Shown: positions 53,332 to 62,031 of the stretch, one piece after another | Position numbering within the stretch: position 1 is the stretch's first letter | Layout: the number at the start of each line of letters is the position of its first letter | Notes under the pieces: model-generated | Databases searched by the model: none | Seen by the model: only the letters and a program-made list of their open reading frames with translations | What the model was told of the DNA's origin: nothing | NCBI RefSeq assembly: GCF_002902965.1 | Contig: NZ_CP026106.1 | Location: 1,302,001 to 1,366,000, forward strand | DNA length: 64,000 nt | Reading direction: 5' to 3' | From: Paraburkholderia hospita | GTDB lineage: Bacteria > Pseudomonadota > Gammaproteobacteria > Burkholderiales > Burkholderiaceae | Position numbers and translations under genes: made by a program

Positions 53332-54924
53332 ATGAGAGATTTCGAGCAACCGGGACGATCGCTGGTGATGTCGAAGGACGGTATGGCGGCGACATCGCAT
53401 CCCGCTTCGACGCTTGCCGCCGTGAAGATTCTGGAGGCGGGCGGTAATGCAATGGATGCGGCGATTGCGGCCTGCGCCGCGCAGTGTGTGGTCGAGCCCG
53501 GCTCGACGGGGATAGGCGGCGATTGCTTCGCGTTGTATTCGCGCGGCGGCGGCGACGACATCATCGCCTTCAATGGCTCCGGATGGGCGCCGCAGGCGGC
53601 CAGCGTGTCCGTGCTCAGGTCGATGGGCGTTTCGTCGATCGAGCGCCATTCGCCTCATGCCGTGACGGTGCCGGGCGCCGTCGACGCATGGGCGACGCTG
53701 GCGCGCGATCATGGCTCGATGCCGTTCAAGTCGCTGTTTGCCTCGGCGATCAAACTGGCGAGCGAGGGCTACGCCGTGGCGCCGCGCGCGGCAGCCGACT
53801 GGGCGAATCAGGCCGCATTGCTGCGGCTGGACAAGACGAGCCGCGAGCAGATGCTGATCGAAGGCGCTCCACCGGCGGCGGGAACGCTTCACCGGCAGCC
53901 GTTGCTCGCGAAGTCGCTGATGGCCATCGCCGAAGCAGGTCCGCGAGTGTTCTACGAGGGCTTTATCGCGGAGGATATGGTCGAGTGTCTGAAGAGTAAG
54001 GGCGGCCTGCACACGCTGGACGACTTCGCGCAGTATCGCGGCGAATACGTGAAGCCCATCAAGGCGAGCTTCCGCGGCTACGAGGTGCATGAGTGTCCGC
54101 CGAATGGGCAGGGCATCATTGCGCTGCTGATACTCAAGATTCTCGAAGGATTCGATGCGACCGACGATCCACTCGGCGCTGACCGGCTGCACCGCGAAAT
54201 CGAGGCGACGCGGCTTGCGTATTCGATCCGCGATGCGCTGCTCGGCGATCCGCGCGGCCAGCCGCTCGATATCGACTGGCTGCTGTCGGACGAAACCGTC
54301 TCGACACTGCGCGCCCGAATCTCACTCGAGCGCGCCATGACCGACGTGTCGACGTACCGACCCGCCGATCACAAGGACACGGTCTATATCTGCGTCGTCG
54401 ACAAAGACCGCAATTGCGCGAGCTTCATCAACTCGCTCTTTCATCCTTTTGGCAGCGTGATCATGGCGCCGCACAGCGGCGTGATGCTGCACAACCGCGG
54501 ACAGAGCTTTGCCGTCGAAGAAGGGCATCCCAATGCCATCGCGCCGCACGCAAGACCGATGCACACCATCATTCCCGGCATGGTCACGAAGAACGGCAAA
54601 GTGCAGATGACCTTCGGCGTGATGGGCGGCCACTATCAGGCGATGGGGCACGCTCACTTTCTGTCGAAGGTGCTGGACTACGGGCTGGACATGCAGTCGG
54701 CCATCGCATTGCCGCGCGTGTTTCCGCAACCGGGCACGGGTGTCGTCGAAGCTGAATCTACGTTGCCGGCGGCAACGCGTGACGAACTGACCCGGCGCGG
54801 ATTCAGGCTGGCGCCGCCGAACTGGGCCATCGGCGGCGCGCAGGCGATCTGGATCGACTGGGAAAACGGTACGCTTGCCGGTGCGTCGGACCATCGCAAA
54901 GACGGCTGCGCATTGGGCATCTGA
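53332..54924 (+). CDS. Gamma-glutamyltransferase-family Ntn hydrolase (no signal peptide)
   Basis: The product is 530 aa. The large-subunit start (AATSHPASTLAAVKILEAGGNAMDAAIA..CVVEPGSTGIGGDCFALY) and the small-subunit region are both complete. The autocatalytic nucleophile is Thr350 in KDTVYICVVDKDRN, followed by HPFGSVIM. No leader is present, so the enzyme should be cytosolic, unlike periplasmic GGT. It may hydrolyse an imported gamma-glutamyl compound. ATG 53332 is preferred over 53314, which has no ribosome site. Confidence 0.8.
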   Translation: MRDFEQPGRSLVMSKDGMAATSHPASTLAAVKILEAGGNAMDAAIAACAAQCVVEPGSTGIGGDCFALYSRGGGDDIIAFNGSGWAPQAASVSVLRSMGVSSIERHSPHAVTVPGAVDAWATLARDHGSMPFKSLFASAIKLASEGYAVAPRAAADWANQAALLRLDKTSREQMLIEGAPPAAGTLHRQPLLAKSLMAIAEAGPRVFYEGFIAEDMVECLKSKGGLHTLDDFAQYRGEYVKPIKASFRGYEVHECPPNGQGIIALLILKILEGFDATDDPLGADRLHREIEATRLAYSIRDALLGDPRGQPLDIDWLLSDETVSTLRARISLERAMTDVSTYRPADHKDTVYICVVDKDRNCASFINSLFHPFGSVIMAPHSGVMLHNRGQSFAVEEGHPNAIAPHARPMHTIIPGMVTKNGKVQMTFGVMGGHYQAMGHAHFLSKVLDYGLDMQSAIALPRVFPQPGTGVVEAESTLPAATRDELTRRGFRLAPPNWAIGGAQAIWIDWENGTLAGASDHRKDGCALGI

Positions 54925-55106
54925 CCAGTCCCGGCGGGTACGACCGGCTGCACGCCACTACGTCGATGTGCATAGGGTTTATACCTATTCCAACAACATT
55001 CAATTGTTCTGCGAGGGCTTAATTACGAGCCGCCTCCGGCCTAGACTTGCATCACTGAAACGCAAACGGGTGTTTGCGAAGCAATCAAAGCCTGGAGGTA
55101 AGTATC

Positions 55107-55391
55107 ATGAAACTCGTTCAATCGCTCGTTGTTGCTGCTGCCCTCGCAATCCCCGCTGTCTCGTCGTTCGCCCAATCCAACGACGCGGCCGCACCAATCA
55201 ATACGCAGGCCGCGCATACGGTCGCGGCTGCTGGGGATGTCGGCGGCGTCGCCGATGGCACGTCGGCGTCGGGTAGCCATCACGAACTGCGTTCGTTCCG
55301 CAGCGCTGTTTCCCGCGTGGGCCACAAAATCGAGGGCTCGATCCGCCCGGATGCAAATGATGGAATGAAGCCGGTGTATTTCGGTTCGTAA
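55107..55391 (+). CDS. Small exported hypothetical protein
   Basis: The product is 94 aa with a signal peptide (MKLVQSLVVAAALAIPAVSSFAQ). The short mature part is Ala/Gly/Ser-rich, ends HKIEGSIRPDANDGMKPVYFGS and has no Cys. It resembles the leader of DUF4148-type small periplasmic proteins but lacks their conserved body. GGAGG precedes ATG 55107 by 8 bases. A hairpin terminator follows at 55409. Function is unknown. Confidence 0.65.
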   Translation: MKLVQSLVVAAALAIPAVSSFAQSNDAAAPINTQAAHTVAAAGDVGGVADGTSASGSHHELRSFRSAVSRVGHKIEGSIRPDANDGMKPVYFGS

Positions 55392-55408
55392 ATCCCGGAT
55401 TGATTGCA

Positions 55409-55450
55409 GGGGCGACTGTCGACGTATCGGTGTCTGACAGTTGTCGCCCC
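55409..55450 (+). terminator. Hairpin terminator with bulge
   Basis: GGGGCGAC pairs with GTCGCCCC, extended by TGTC/GACA across a 3-base bulge. It lies 18 bases after the small exported protein stop codon. No long U-run follows. Confidence 0.5.
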
Positions 55451-55538
55451 GTTGAGGTATTCGCTTCGAGACGCGCAGGCGTGCCTGCGCGTGTCTGTTT
55501 TCCTTCTTCTGCTATCTCGCTGCACCCTGCAAGGTCAT

Positions 55539-57272
55539 TCAATAAACGCGGGACAGAAAACCCTGGATCTGCGCCACCACACCCGCGCCTTCACCCACTG
55601 CAGAAGCGACACGCTTGGTGGACCCTGAGCGAACATCGCCAATCGCGAAAACACCTTCGACGCTCGTCTGCAACGATATCGACAGCATGTTCGCATCGGG
55701 AAGATCGATGCCCGTCCGTACGAAACCGTGGTTGTCGAGCGAGATGCCGCATGTGTTGAGCCAGCTCGTGTTGGGATCCGCGCCGATGAATACGAACAGG
55801 TGATGGATGGTCATATTCCCTTCGATTCCCCCGGCGCCGCGATAGTGCACACGTTCGAGACGCTCGGTTCCTTCGAGCGCGGTCAGTTCGACCCGCGTAT
55901 GAACCGTCACGTTCGGCAGCGCCAGGACGCGCTCGATCAGGTAGTGCGACATGCTGTCCTCGAGCTTCGCGCCTCGAATGAACATGTGCACATGCTCGGC
56001 GTGTGATGCGAGAAACACGACAGCCTGTCCCGCCGAATTACCACCTCCGATCAGCAACACTGGCTCTTTGCGGCATAGCTTTGCTTCGATCGGCGTAGCC
56101 CAGTAATAGACGCCACGGCCTTCGAAACGCTCAAGATCCTCGACGACGGGTCGCCGGTACTCTGCGCCCGTCGCGATTACAACAGTGCGCGCGGTGATTC
56201 GATGGCCATTGGTAAGCTCCACGACGGGCGGTTGCTTGTCGCAATACAACGCCTTGACCTCGCACGGGATGCCGATATGCGCACCGAACTTCTGCGCCTG
56301 AACGAAAGCGCGGTCCGCGAGCGCGTGACCCGTGATGCCGGTAGGGAAACCGAAAAAATTTTCGATGCGTGCGCTCGCGCCGGCCTGGCCACCGGGTGCG
56401 CGACAGTCGAGCACCGCGACCGACAATCCCTCGGATGCTGCGTAGACGGCTGCCGCCAGTCCAGCGGGACCCGCGCCGACGATTGCCACGTCATAGACAT
56501 GGGCCGGGTCGAAGTCGGGAATCAGTCCAAGACACGACGCAAGTTGCCCCTCATCAGGGTTGCGCAGCACCGTGCCGTTTGGACAGACAACGAGCGGAAA
56601 GTCATCCCGATGAGGTGTCAGTCCTTCGAGTAGCGCGACGGAATCGGCGTCCTGTTCCGCATCGAGTGTGACGTTTGGATACGTGTTTCGGCGCAGGAAA
56701 TTCTGCAACGCGAGCAGCCGGGGATTCCCGGGCGCGCCGACCAGAACGGCGCCGTTCACGCGTTCCATTGCAACGAAGCGCCTGAGAATCAGCGCGCGCA
56801 TGATCTTTTCGCCCAGCTCGGCTTCACCGATCAGAAGCGGACTGAGGTCGTCGGGCCGGACCAACACAGCTTCGACATCTTCAATGACACAAGAATCCAC
56901 GAAGGAAGGCTTGTTCGAAAACTGGTTCACGTCAGAAGTGAATTCGCCGCGGTGCGTGAAAGTGTGAATGATCTGCTCGCGGCCGAGGCCATCGCGGGCG
57001 ACAGCCCGGATCTTGCCCGACAGCAGCACAAACATGCCCGGGGTGCGCTCTCCAACCCGATAGATCATTGTGCCTTTGGGGTAGCGCGACACTCTGCCAA
57101 AGCGCCGAACTCTGCTGATTTCAGCTTCCGTGAGGATGGGAAACAGTTGCTGGAGGCGTGGATGACTGCGCACGAACGGGGCGTCGGTCACCGTATCGTC
57201 GTCGCTGCGGGTCTCGCCTTCTGCGGGCTGAGGGAAGGGCGTAGCGCCGCCCGGTATGGACTCGTTGCTCAT
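55539..57272 (-). CDS. Cyclic-nucleotide-domain/thioredoxin-reductase-like flavoprotein without CxxC
   Basis: The product is 577 aa. A cNMP-binding domain (about 40-165; GMFVLLSGKIRAVARDG, FTSDVNQFS) and a linker lead to a thioredoxin-reductase-like FAD/NAD core. That core has VAIVGAGPAGLAAAVYAASEG (about 260), LDCRAPGGQAG, VVIATGAEYRRP, and VLLIGGGNSAGQAVVFLA. Where thioredoxin reductase has CATC, this protein reads YWATPIE; no C-x2-C exists anywhere. It therefore cannot reduce thioredoxin by the standard dithiol. ATG 57272 follows GGAGGAGG. Confidence 0.8.
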   Translation of the reverse strand: MSNESIPGGATPFPQPAEGETRSDDDTVTDAPFVRSHPRLQQLFPILTEAEISRVRRFGRVSRYPKGTMIYRVGERTPGMFVLLSGKIRAVARDGLGREQIIHTFTHRGEFTSDVNQFSNKPSFVDSCVIEDVEAVLVRPDDLSPLLIGEAELGEKIMRALILRRFVAMERVNGAVLVGAPGNPRLLALQNFLRRNTYPNVTLDAEQDADSVALLEGLTPHRDDFPLVVCPNGTVLRNPDEGQLASCLGLIPDFDPAHVYDVAIVGAGPAGLAAAVYAASEGLSVAVLDCRAPGGQAGASARIENFFGFPTGITGHALADRAFVQAQKFGAHIGIPCEVKALYCDKQPPVVELTNGHRITARTVVIATGAEYRRPVVEDLERFEGRGVYYWATPIEAKLCRKEPVLLIGGGNSAGQAVVFLASHAEHVHMFIRGAKLEDSMSHYLIERVLALPNVTVHTRVELTALEGTERLERVHYRGAGGIEGNMTIHHLFVFIGADPNTSWLNTCGISLDNHGFVRTGIDLPDANMLSISLQTSVEGVFAIGDVRSGSTKRVASAVGEGAGVVAQIQGFLSRVY

Positions 57273-58269
57273 CACTCATCCTCCTCCAGCGGCTAGCGAG
57301 TGAAACTGCGGCCGACACGGTCAAGCGCGTCGCTATCTGAACGAACCAATGACTGACGACCTTCGGCTGCCGATAACGGCCTGAACGAAGCATCTCAAGC
57401 GAGAGGGCGCTGCTGAGTGAAATTTTCGGCTTGGAACTCGCTCCGGAAGGTGGTGCGCAACTCAGCTTTGATGCGGTCCCGCAGGTCTGCGTTGCCTCGG
57501 GGCCAATCTTGCCGAGGAAATGTTGCGGCAGCCATCCTCCGATTCCCCATACCATGCCAACGCGGGCCATTCGCGTGCCCTTGACGAGAGGCCGTTGTTT
57601 GCCATCGAGTCGAAGCGGGCGTCATGACGTCGCTTGACGCGTGCAGGAACAATCGACGAAAAATGCCTCACACGCACGCCGTTAAGCAGGATTTGGATCG
57701 TCTCAACGCGTAATCTTATCGACCTGGCGAATGCCGCGCATCCAAGGTGTCATCGAATCGGCTCGCGATGCCAGGTCTCCCGAATAGTGAAGCAAGGGAG
57801 TCGAGATATCTGCTCGATTGCGTTGCGGAATTTTTCAGGTCTATTTCGCAGGGACAATGATGTCGGTGATCAATTAACGGGAAAAACGAGCGCTATTACG
57901 TATCGTGATACTCTGCGAGGCGACTATTCGTTTGATCCATAAGAACAGACTAAGTCTTTGCTTTGCGGATGAAACGTTCGGTATTATTTGCCTGAGTCAG
58001 TGTTTTGACTGATGGTTTCGGGTCGGTCACGGAACTGCACCGCGGACGCCCGAGAGGGCCGCCAACGACGATATTGTCTGGGCTTGACAGGAGGTGAGCG
58101 CGTCGAGGTTGGCTGGTTCGCCTTCCTTGAGCGCTCGGCCGATTATCTTACCCTTTCTCGCAGCCCCATACGGCCGAAGGTGTCTCAAACTCTCGATGAA
58201 GGTCAGATGTGAGACGACTGCGTTCACGGAGCTTTTGACACGAAAGCCGACTGAGGACGTTGCTCTTGT
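57273..58269. other. Intergenic region with decay remnant
   Basis: Apart from the remnant above, this 1-kb gap has no supportable gene. It becomes AT-rich at 57800-58010 and contains a near-perfect AGACTAAGTCT dyad near 57950. Open frames here lack ribosome sites and recognisable domains. Confidence 0.35.
57355..57603 (-). pseudogene. Decayed C-terminus of a zinc-type alcohol dehydrogenase/quinone reductase relative
   Basis: Reading leftward, frame 1 gives KGTRMARVGMVWGIGGWLPQ then HFLGKIGPEATQ. The text then jumps to another frame (LRDRIKAELRTTFRSEFQAE, up to about 57415) and back to SALSLEML. Together these form the tail of an MDR-type reductase, broken by at least two indels, with no N-terminal two thirds. 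The sequence ends near 57355. Confidence 0.5.
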
Positions 58270-59385
58270 TCAGTCGACCGTCCGCATGGACAGTTCGGCC
58301 TCCTTGATGTTCGCTACCGGTTGAAGAATCGAACCATCGAATGTTCTGGGTTCACGTTTTTGCAACAGCACTTTCGGCAAGTCAGGGTTGGCTAGCGCAC
58401 CGCGTCCTATCGTCACCAGATCTGCACCGTTTTCCAATGCGTTGGCGATTCGATCCGCTGTATGCAAGTTGCCATTCGCAAGGATCGTGACGTCCGGTGC
58501 ATAGCGACGGGCCAGCGCGATGAGGCTATCTGTCTCGCCTTCGAATGCAGGCTGCCACGCTTCGTGTTCAGTGACGTGAATGAAGTCTGCGCCTGCAGCG
58601 GCCAGCGTGCCGAAGATCACTTCGGCATCGCTTCGCGCACCCGGCCACTTCGCCGTGAAATCATTGACTTTGCCTTGGGAGATTCGAATGCCGACGGGTA
58701 CTGCGTTTCCAATGCCCAGTTTCACTTCCTTTACGACGTCGGCGAGCAACTGGACGCGCGCATTCGTGTCTCCGCCCCAACGGTCTGTTCTGCGATTGGT
58801 CTCTGCCGTCAGGAACTGGTCGAGCAGATAGCCATTGGCGCCGTGAATCTCCACCGCATTGAAGCCTGCGATATTCACAGCGCGCCGGGCAGCGCTCACA
58901 AAGCCCTCTACGACCTCATCGATTTCGCGCGCTGTCATCTGCCTCGGTTCCGGGTAGAGGCCCTCGCCAAAGTAGAACTCCATCTGCTTGCCTTTAGGAC
59001 GCACTGCTGATGGTCCCACAGTGCCCGTTCGATAGAAATTGCCTTGACTCAGCGCGCCTGCATGCATGAGCTGTGCGACGACATGCGCGCCCCGCTTCTG
59101 CATGTCCCGGATGAAAGCCGTCCAGCCCCGGGCTTGCTCGTCGTCCGCCAGGCCCGGCTGAAACCGGTATCCTTGCGAGAACGCCTTGTCGGTATAGATT
59201 CCCTCAGTTGTCACGAGACCGAAGCCGCCTTCCGCAAAGCGCAGGTAGTAGTCGAACATGGTCTGCGTCGGATGACCGTTTTCGGTGGCGGTAATGCGGG
59301 TCATCGGGGCGACTGCAAGGCGGTTTCTCACTGCGATGCCGTCGCGTTGATAAGGGGAAAGGATCAGGGAAGTCGTATCGGTCAT
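58270..59385 (-). CDS. Old Yellow Enzyme family NADH:flavin oxidoreductase
   Basis: The product is 371 aa, an FMN TIM-barrel. It has RNRLAVAPMTRITATENGHPT, VEIHGANGYLLDQFL, NRRTDRWGG and LANGNLHTADRIANALENGADLVTIGRGALANPDL. The HGANGYL and RTDRWGG segments are the FMN and substrate region of OYE-type ene-reductases. It reduces C=C bonds of enones; the substrate is unknown. An upstream extension of 59 residues is unsupported. It is divergent from the LysR regulator at 59491. Confidence 0.85.
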   Translation of the reverse strand: MTDTTSLILSPYQRDGIAVRNRLAVAPMTRITATENGHPTQTMFDYYLRFAEGGFGLVTTEGIYTDKAFSQGYRFQPGLADDEQARGWTAFIRDMQKRGAHVVAQLMHAGALSQGNFYRTGTVGPSAVRPKGKQMEFYFGEGLYPEPRQMTAREIDEVVEGFVSAARRAVNIAGFNAVEIHGANGYLLDQFLTAETNRRTDRWGGDTNARVQLLADVVKEVKLGIGNAVPVGIRISQGKVNDFTAKWPGARSDAEVIFGTLAAAGADFIHVTEHEAWQPAFEGETDSLIALARRYAPDVTILANGNLHTADRIANALENGADLVTIGRGALANPDLPKVLLQKREPRTFDGSILQPVANIKEAELSMRTVD

Positions 59386-59447
59386 TTTGCTGCTCGCGTC
59401 GAAGAGAAGGTGAGTGCATGGTAGGCGCCGCGAGCACCGGGAAACAG

Positions 59448-59459
59448 ACATTGGAATGT
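59448..59459. promoter_or_regulatory. LysR-type dyad in OYE/LysR divergent gap
   Basis: ACATTGGAATGT has 5-bp inverted arms around GG. It lies 31 bases before the LysR start and 62 bases before the OYE start, a position typical of LysR autoregulatory sites. Confidence 0.4.
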
Positions 59460-59490
59460 GAAGCCGCTCTAACACTTTTGGATATAAACG

Positions 59491-60393
59491 ATGCTTCTTC
59501 CAGACGTTCGAACCTTTCTGGCTGTCGCATCGGCGGGAAGCCTGTCTGCTGCGGCCCGACAACTCGACGTCGTGCCGATGCAGGTGTCACGACGGATAGC
59601 GGCGCTGGAGGAAGATCTTGGCGTGCGCCTTTTTCATCGGACGACCCGATCGCTGACCTTGACCGCCGAGGGCGAAGCTTTCATCCCGTATGCCAGAGCG
59701 ATGGCAGACGCAGAGACGGGCGCGCGAGCCGAACTCGGCCCATCACCGGGCAGTGCGTCGGGGGTGCTGCGCATGACGGCTCCAAGCGGTTTCGGGCAGT
59801 CGGTCGTGTTACCGATGCTCCCCGCTTTACTGGAAGCGAATCCTGACCTTCGTATCGATATCGATCTGTCTGACCGTCAGGTCGATATCGTGGGACAGGG
59901 GCTTGACGTGGCGTTGCGGATTGCGCCGCTGGAAGATTCCGAACTGGTGGCGAAGAAGATCGCGCCAAACCCTCGACTGATCTGCGCGGCGCCCGCGTAT
60001 CTGAAGAAGCATGGGCGTCCTGCCAGAGTTTCCGAACTGGACGATCACGCCTGCATCCGGTTGAGCGCGGTGAGGCAGTGGCCGCTCATCGTGAACGGAG
60101 CATTGATACGCAAGCACGTGGACGCTTACGTCACTACAACCAGCGTCGAAGCGGCACGCACGGCTGCCGTGCAAGGGCTGGGACTTGCCCAGTTGACCTA
60201 CTGGGACGTATTTCGACAGTTGGCCGACAAGTCGCTGGAGCAGATTCACCTGGAGGACGCGACGATGGAGGATCTGTCGGTCTGGGCCGTCATGCCGAGC
60301 CGACGTTATGTGCCGAACCGGGTGAGTGTTTTTCTTGACGCACTTCGAAATCAGATCGCCGAGCTTGGTCGAAGCCTCGGTCGCGCACCGTGA
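59491..60393 (+). CDS. LysR family transcriptional regulator (divergent from OYE gene)
   Basis: The product is 300 aa. The N-terminal winged helix is canonical (VRTFLAVASAGSLSAAARQLDVVPMQVSRRIAALEEDLGVRLFHRTTRSLTLTAEG), and the effector domain spans about 88-295. It resembles the CrgA/DsdC-like subgroup. Its probable target is the divergent ene-reductase gene. Confidence 0.85.
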   Translation: MLLPDVRTFLAVASAGSLSAAARQLDVVPMQVSRRIAALEEDLGVRLFHRTTRSLTLTAEGEAFIPYARAMADAETGARAELGPSPGSASGVLRMTAPSGFGQSVVLPMLPALLEANPDLRIDIDLSDRQVDIVGQGLDVALRIAPLEDSELVAKKIAPNPRLICAAPAYLKKHGRPARVSELDDHACIRLSAVRQWPLIVNGALIRKHVDAYVTTTSVEAARTAAVQGLGLAQLTYWDVFRQLADKSLEQIHLEDATMEDLSVWAVMPSRRYVPNRVSVFLDALRNQIAELGRSLGRAP

Positions 60394-60772
60394 TGAGGTT
60401 CCGGATTCGGCCATGAAGGGTCACTCGCGTTTTGTGCCACTCTGACATTCAGACGGCGGCGCAGTCCGGCAAAGCGGCCATTCGATCTCTGTCTCCCACA
60501 TTGTTAGGGTAAGGCGAGGCCTTGCTGTCACGCGTCGATCGGACGGCGCCGGGCACCGAGCACGTCGCCGTGCCCCACGGGAAGCATGTCGTCCTGTCGA
60601 AATAGAATAACCCGCGCGGGATGCCGCGTTCGACGTGACCACGGCCTACTCACGGTCGGCGCCTGCCGGTGCTTCGCGATTGGCGTAGATCGATATCCGG
60701 CCACGAACGGATGCTTCCAGGACGGCCCTTCCCAGCACAAAATCGCCGGGGCAACGGGCGCGCACCCATTAC
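60394..60772. other. Intergenic region between convergent LysR genes
   Basis: In 379 bases I find no gene. Open frames on the minus strand (60421-60740) have no domain or ribosome site, and I do not see a terminator with a U-run. Confidence 0.35.
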
Positions 60773-61690
60773 CTAGACGGCATATCGGATGATGCTCTGA
60801 TCTTGAACGTTTGCGACCAACTCGTCGGCACGAGATAAAAGCCGAAGGAGCAATGGAGTCGTATTTGCGTTGTTGTATCCCAGGACGAGATCGATTGTCG
60901 GAGGCACGTCGTCAAGCGCCCGGGCAACAACATTCGGTGTCAGCATATTTTGCGCATACAGGGGGATAAGCGTGACGCCACCCGTGGACGTGACGAGTGA
61001 CATTGCCGACGGCAGATTCTCGCCTTCATACTCCGCCCTGAGCGTGATCCCGACTTTCGATGCGTAATCCTCAATCACGGATTTCAATACCGGAGACGTC
61101 CTCGCTGAACTGACGTAAATTTCGCGGGCAAGATCCTGCGGCCGAATCTTTTTGCGTGACGTCAGGCGATGATCCGCCGGCAGCACGGCGATCAGGGGCT
61201 CCTTTGCCAAGAACTTGAAGGACAGGCCAGAGGTTTGCGTCTCCGGGCGAAGAAAGGCAACGTCCAGTTTCCCTCGCATCAGCCTGAGAGCAAGTTCTGG
61301 GGAGGACTGACTGCACAGCGTTATTTCGGCCTCAGGCGCCTCCTCCCGGAGGATGCGTAGAGCATGGGGTAGCCACACAACTTCCTGCCCGGCAAGGAAA
61401 CCCATGGACAAGACAGGCTTTTCCGGCTGTTCCGCCCGCCGCGCGCCGTCAGTAGCCGCTTCAACTTGCAACAGCGCCAGGCGCGCGTGATCAAGGAAAA
61501 CTCTCCCGGCGGCGGTGAGCGCTACGCCACGTGCCTGGCGCTCCAGCAACTTCACACCGACTTCGGATTCCAGGTCGCGAATCTGCCGGCTCAACGACGG
61601 CTGCGACGTGTGCAGTCTCCGCTGAGCGGCCGTCAATAGGCTGCCTTCCTCCGCAACGGCAACGAAATATCGCAAATGTCGAAGTTCCAT
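60773..61690 (-). CDS. LysR family transcriptional regulator (BenM/CatM-like)
   Basis: The product is 305 aa. The winged helix opens MELRHLRYFVAVAEEGSLLTAAQRRLHTSQPSLSRQIRDLESEVGVKLLERQARGVALT. This is the start typical of BenM/CatM/HcaR-type regulators of aromatic metabolism. The effector domain spans about 90-290. It is divergent from the alpha/beta hydrolase region, and a 17-bp dyad lies just upstream at 61702. Confidence 0.85.
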   Translation of the reverse strand: MELRHLRYFVAVAEEGSLLTAAQRRLHTSQPSLSRQIRDLESEVGVKLLERQARGVALTAAGRVFLDHARLALLQVEAATDGARRAEQPEKPVLSMGFLAGQEVVWLPHALRILREEAPEAEITLCSQSSPELALRLMRGKLDVAFLRPETQTSGLSFKFLAKEPLIAVLPADHRLTSRKKIRPQDLAREIYVSSARTSPVLKSVIEDYASKVGITLRAEYEGENLPSAMSLVTSTGGVTLIPLYAQNMLTPNVVARALDDVPPTIDLVLGYNNANTTPLLLRLLSRADELVANVQDQSIIRYAV

Positions 61691-61701
61691 TGGATCTCCG
61701 A

Positions 61702-61718
61702 TATGCCTTCAAGGCATA
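61702..61718. promoter_or_regulatory. 17-bp palindrome upstream of LysR gene
   Basis: TATGCCTT-C-AAGGCATA is a perfect dyad around one base, 12 bases upstream of the LysR start. It is a likely autoregulatory LysR binding site. Confidence 0.55.
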
Positions 61719-61839
61719 GGTAAAGTCTTACAAAGCCTTTGTCCTCAGGGAAAGGGACGCCTATCTTTGCAGTAGCTTCCGTCTATGCATCGACGGAAGG
61801 ACCGCAGTCAAACGAGTCGAATCCTGGAAGGAGAGGGCA

Positions 61840-61941
61840 ATGTCTATAGATTCCAAGCTTAGCATCGTGTTTTGCCACGGCACTCCATCGCAGCGTTGTC
61901 GGAGTGCGCTCCGCTCGCACGTTTTCAGATGCGCATTGTGA
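61840..61941 (+). pseudogene. Possible 33-codon truncated alpha/beta-hydrolase start
   Basis: ATG 61840 follows AAGGAGAGGG, a strong ribosome site. The frame reads MSIDSKLSIVFCHGTPSQR and stops after 33 codons. SIVFCHG is the first beta-strand and oxyanion segment of many alpha/beta hydrolases. The rest does not continue that fold. It may be a degenerate upstream copy of the hydrolase at 62032, or a short leader. The remainder of 61691-62031 shows no gene. Confidence 0.3.
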
Positions 61942-62031
61942 AATAAGACTTCGAAAGAAGCCGCTGGCAGCGTTCTCGATGCCTCGCGGAGCACCAACAC
62001 TTCAATCAATCTCTTATAGGAGGTACCAGCG

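Noticed and set aside
57945-57960. AGACTAAGTCT dyad as a fourth DosR-like box
   Set aside because: It lacks the TCCAATA half and has one base fewer between half-sites; no gene starts at the expected distance.
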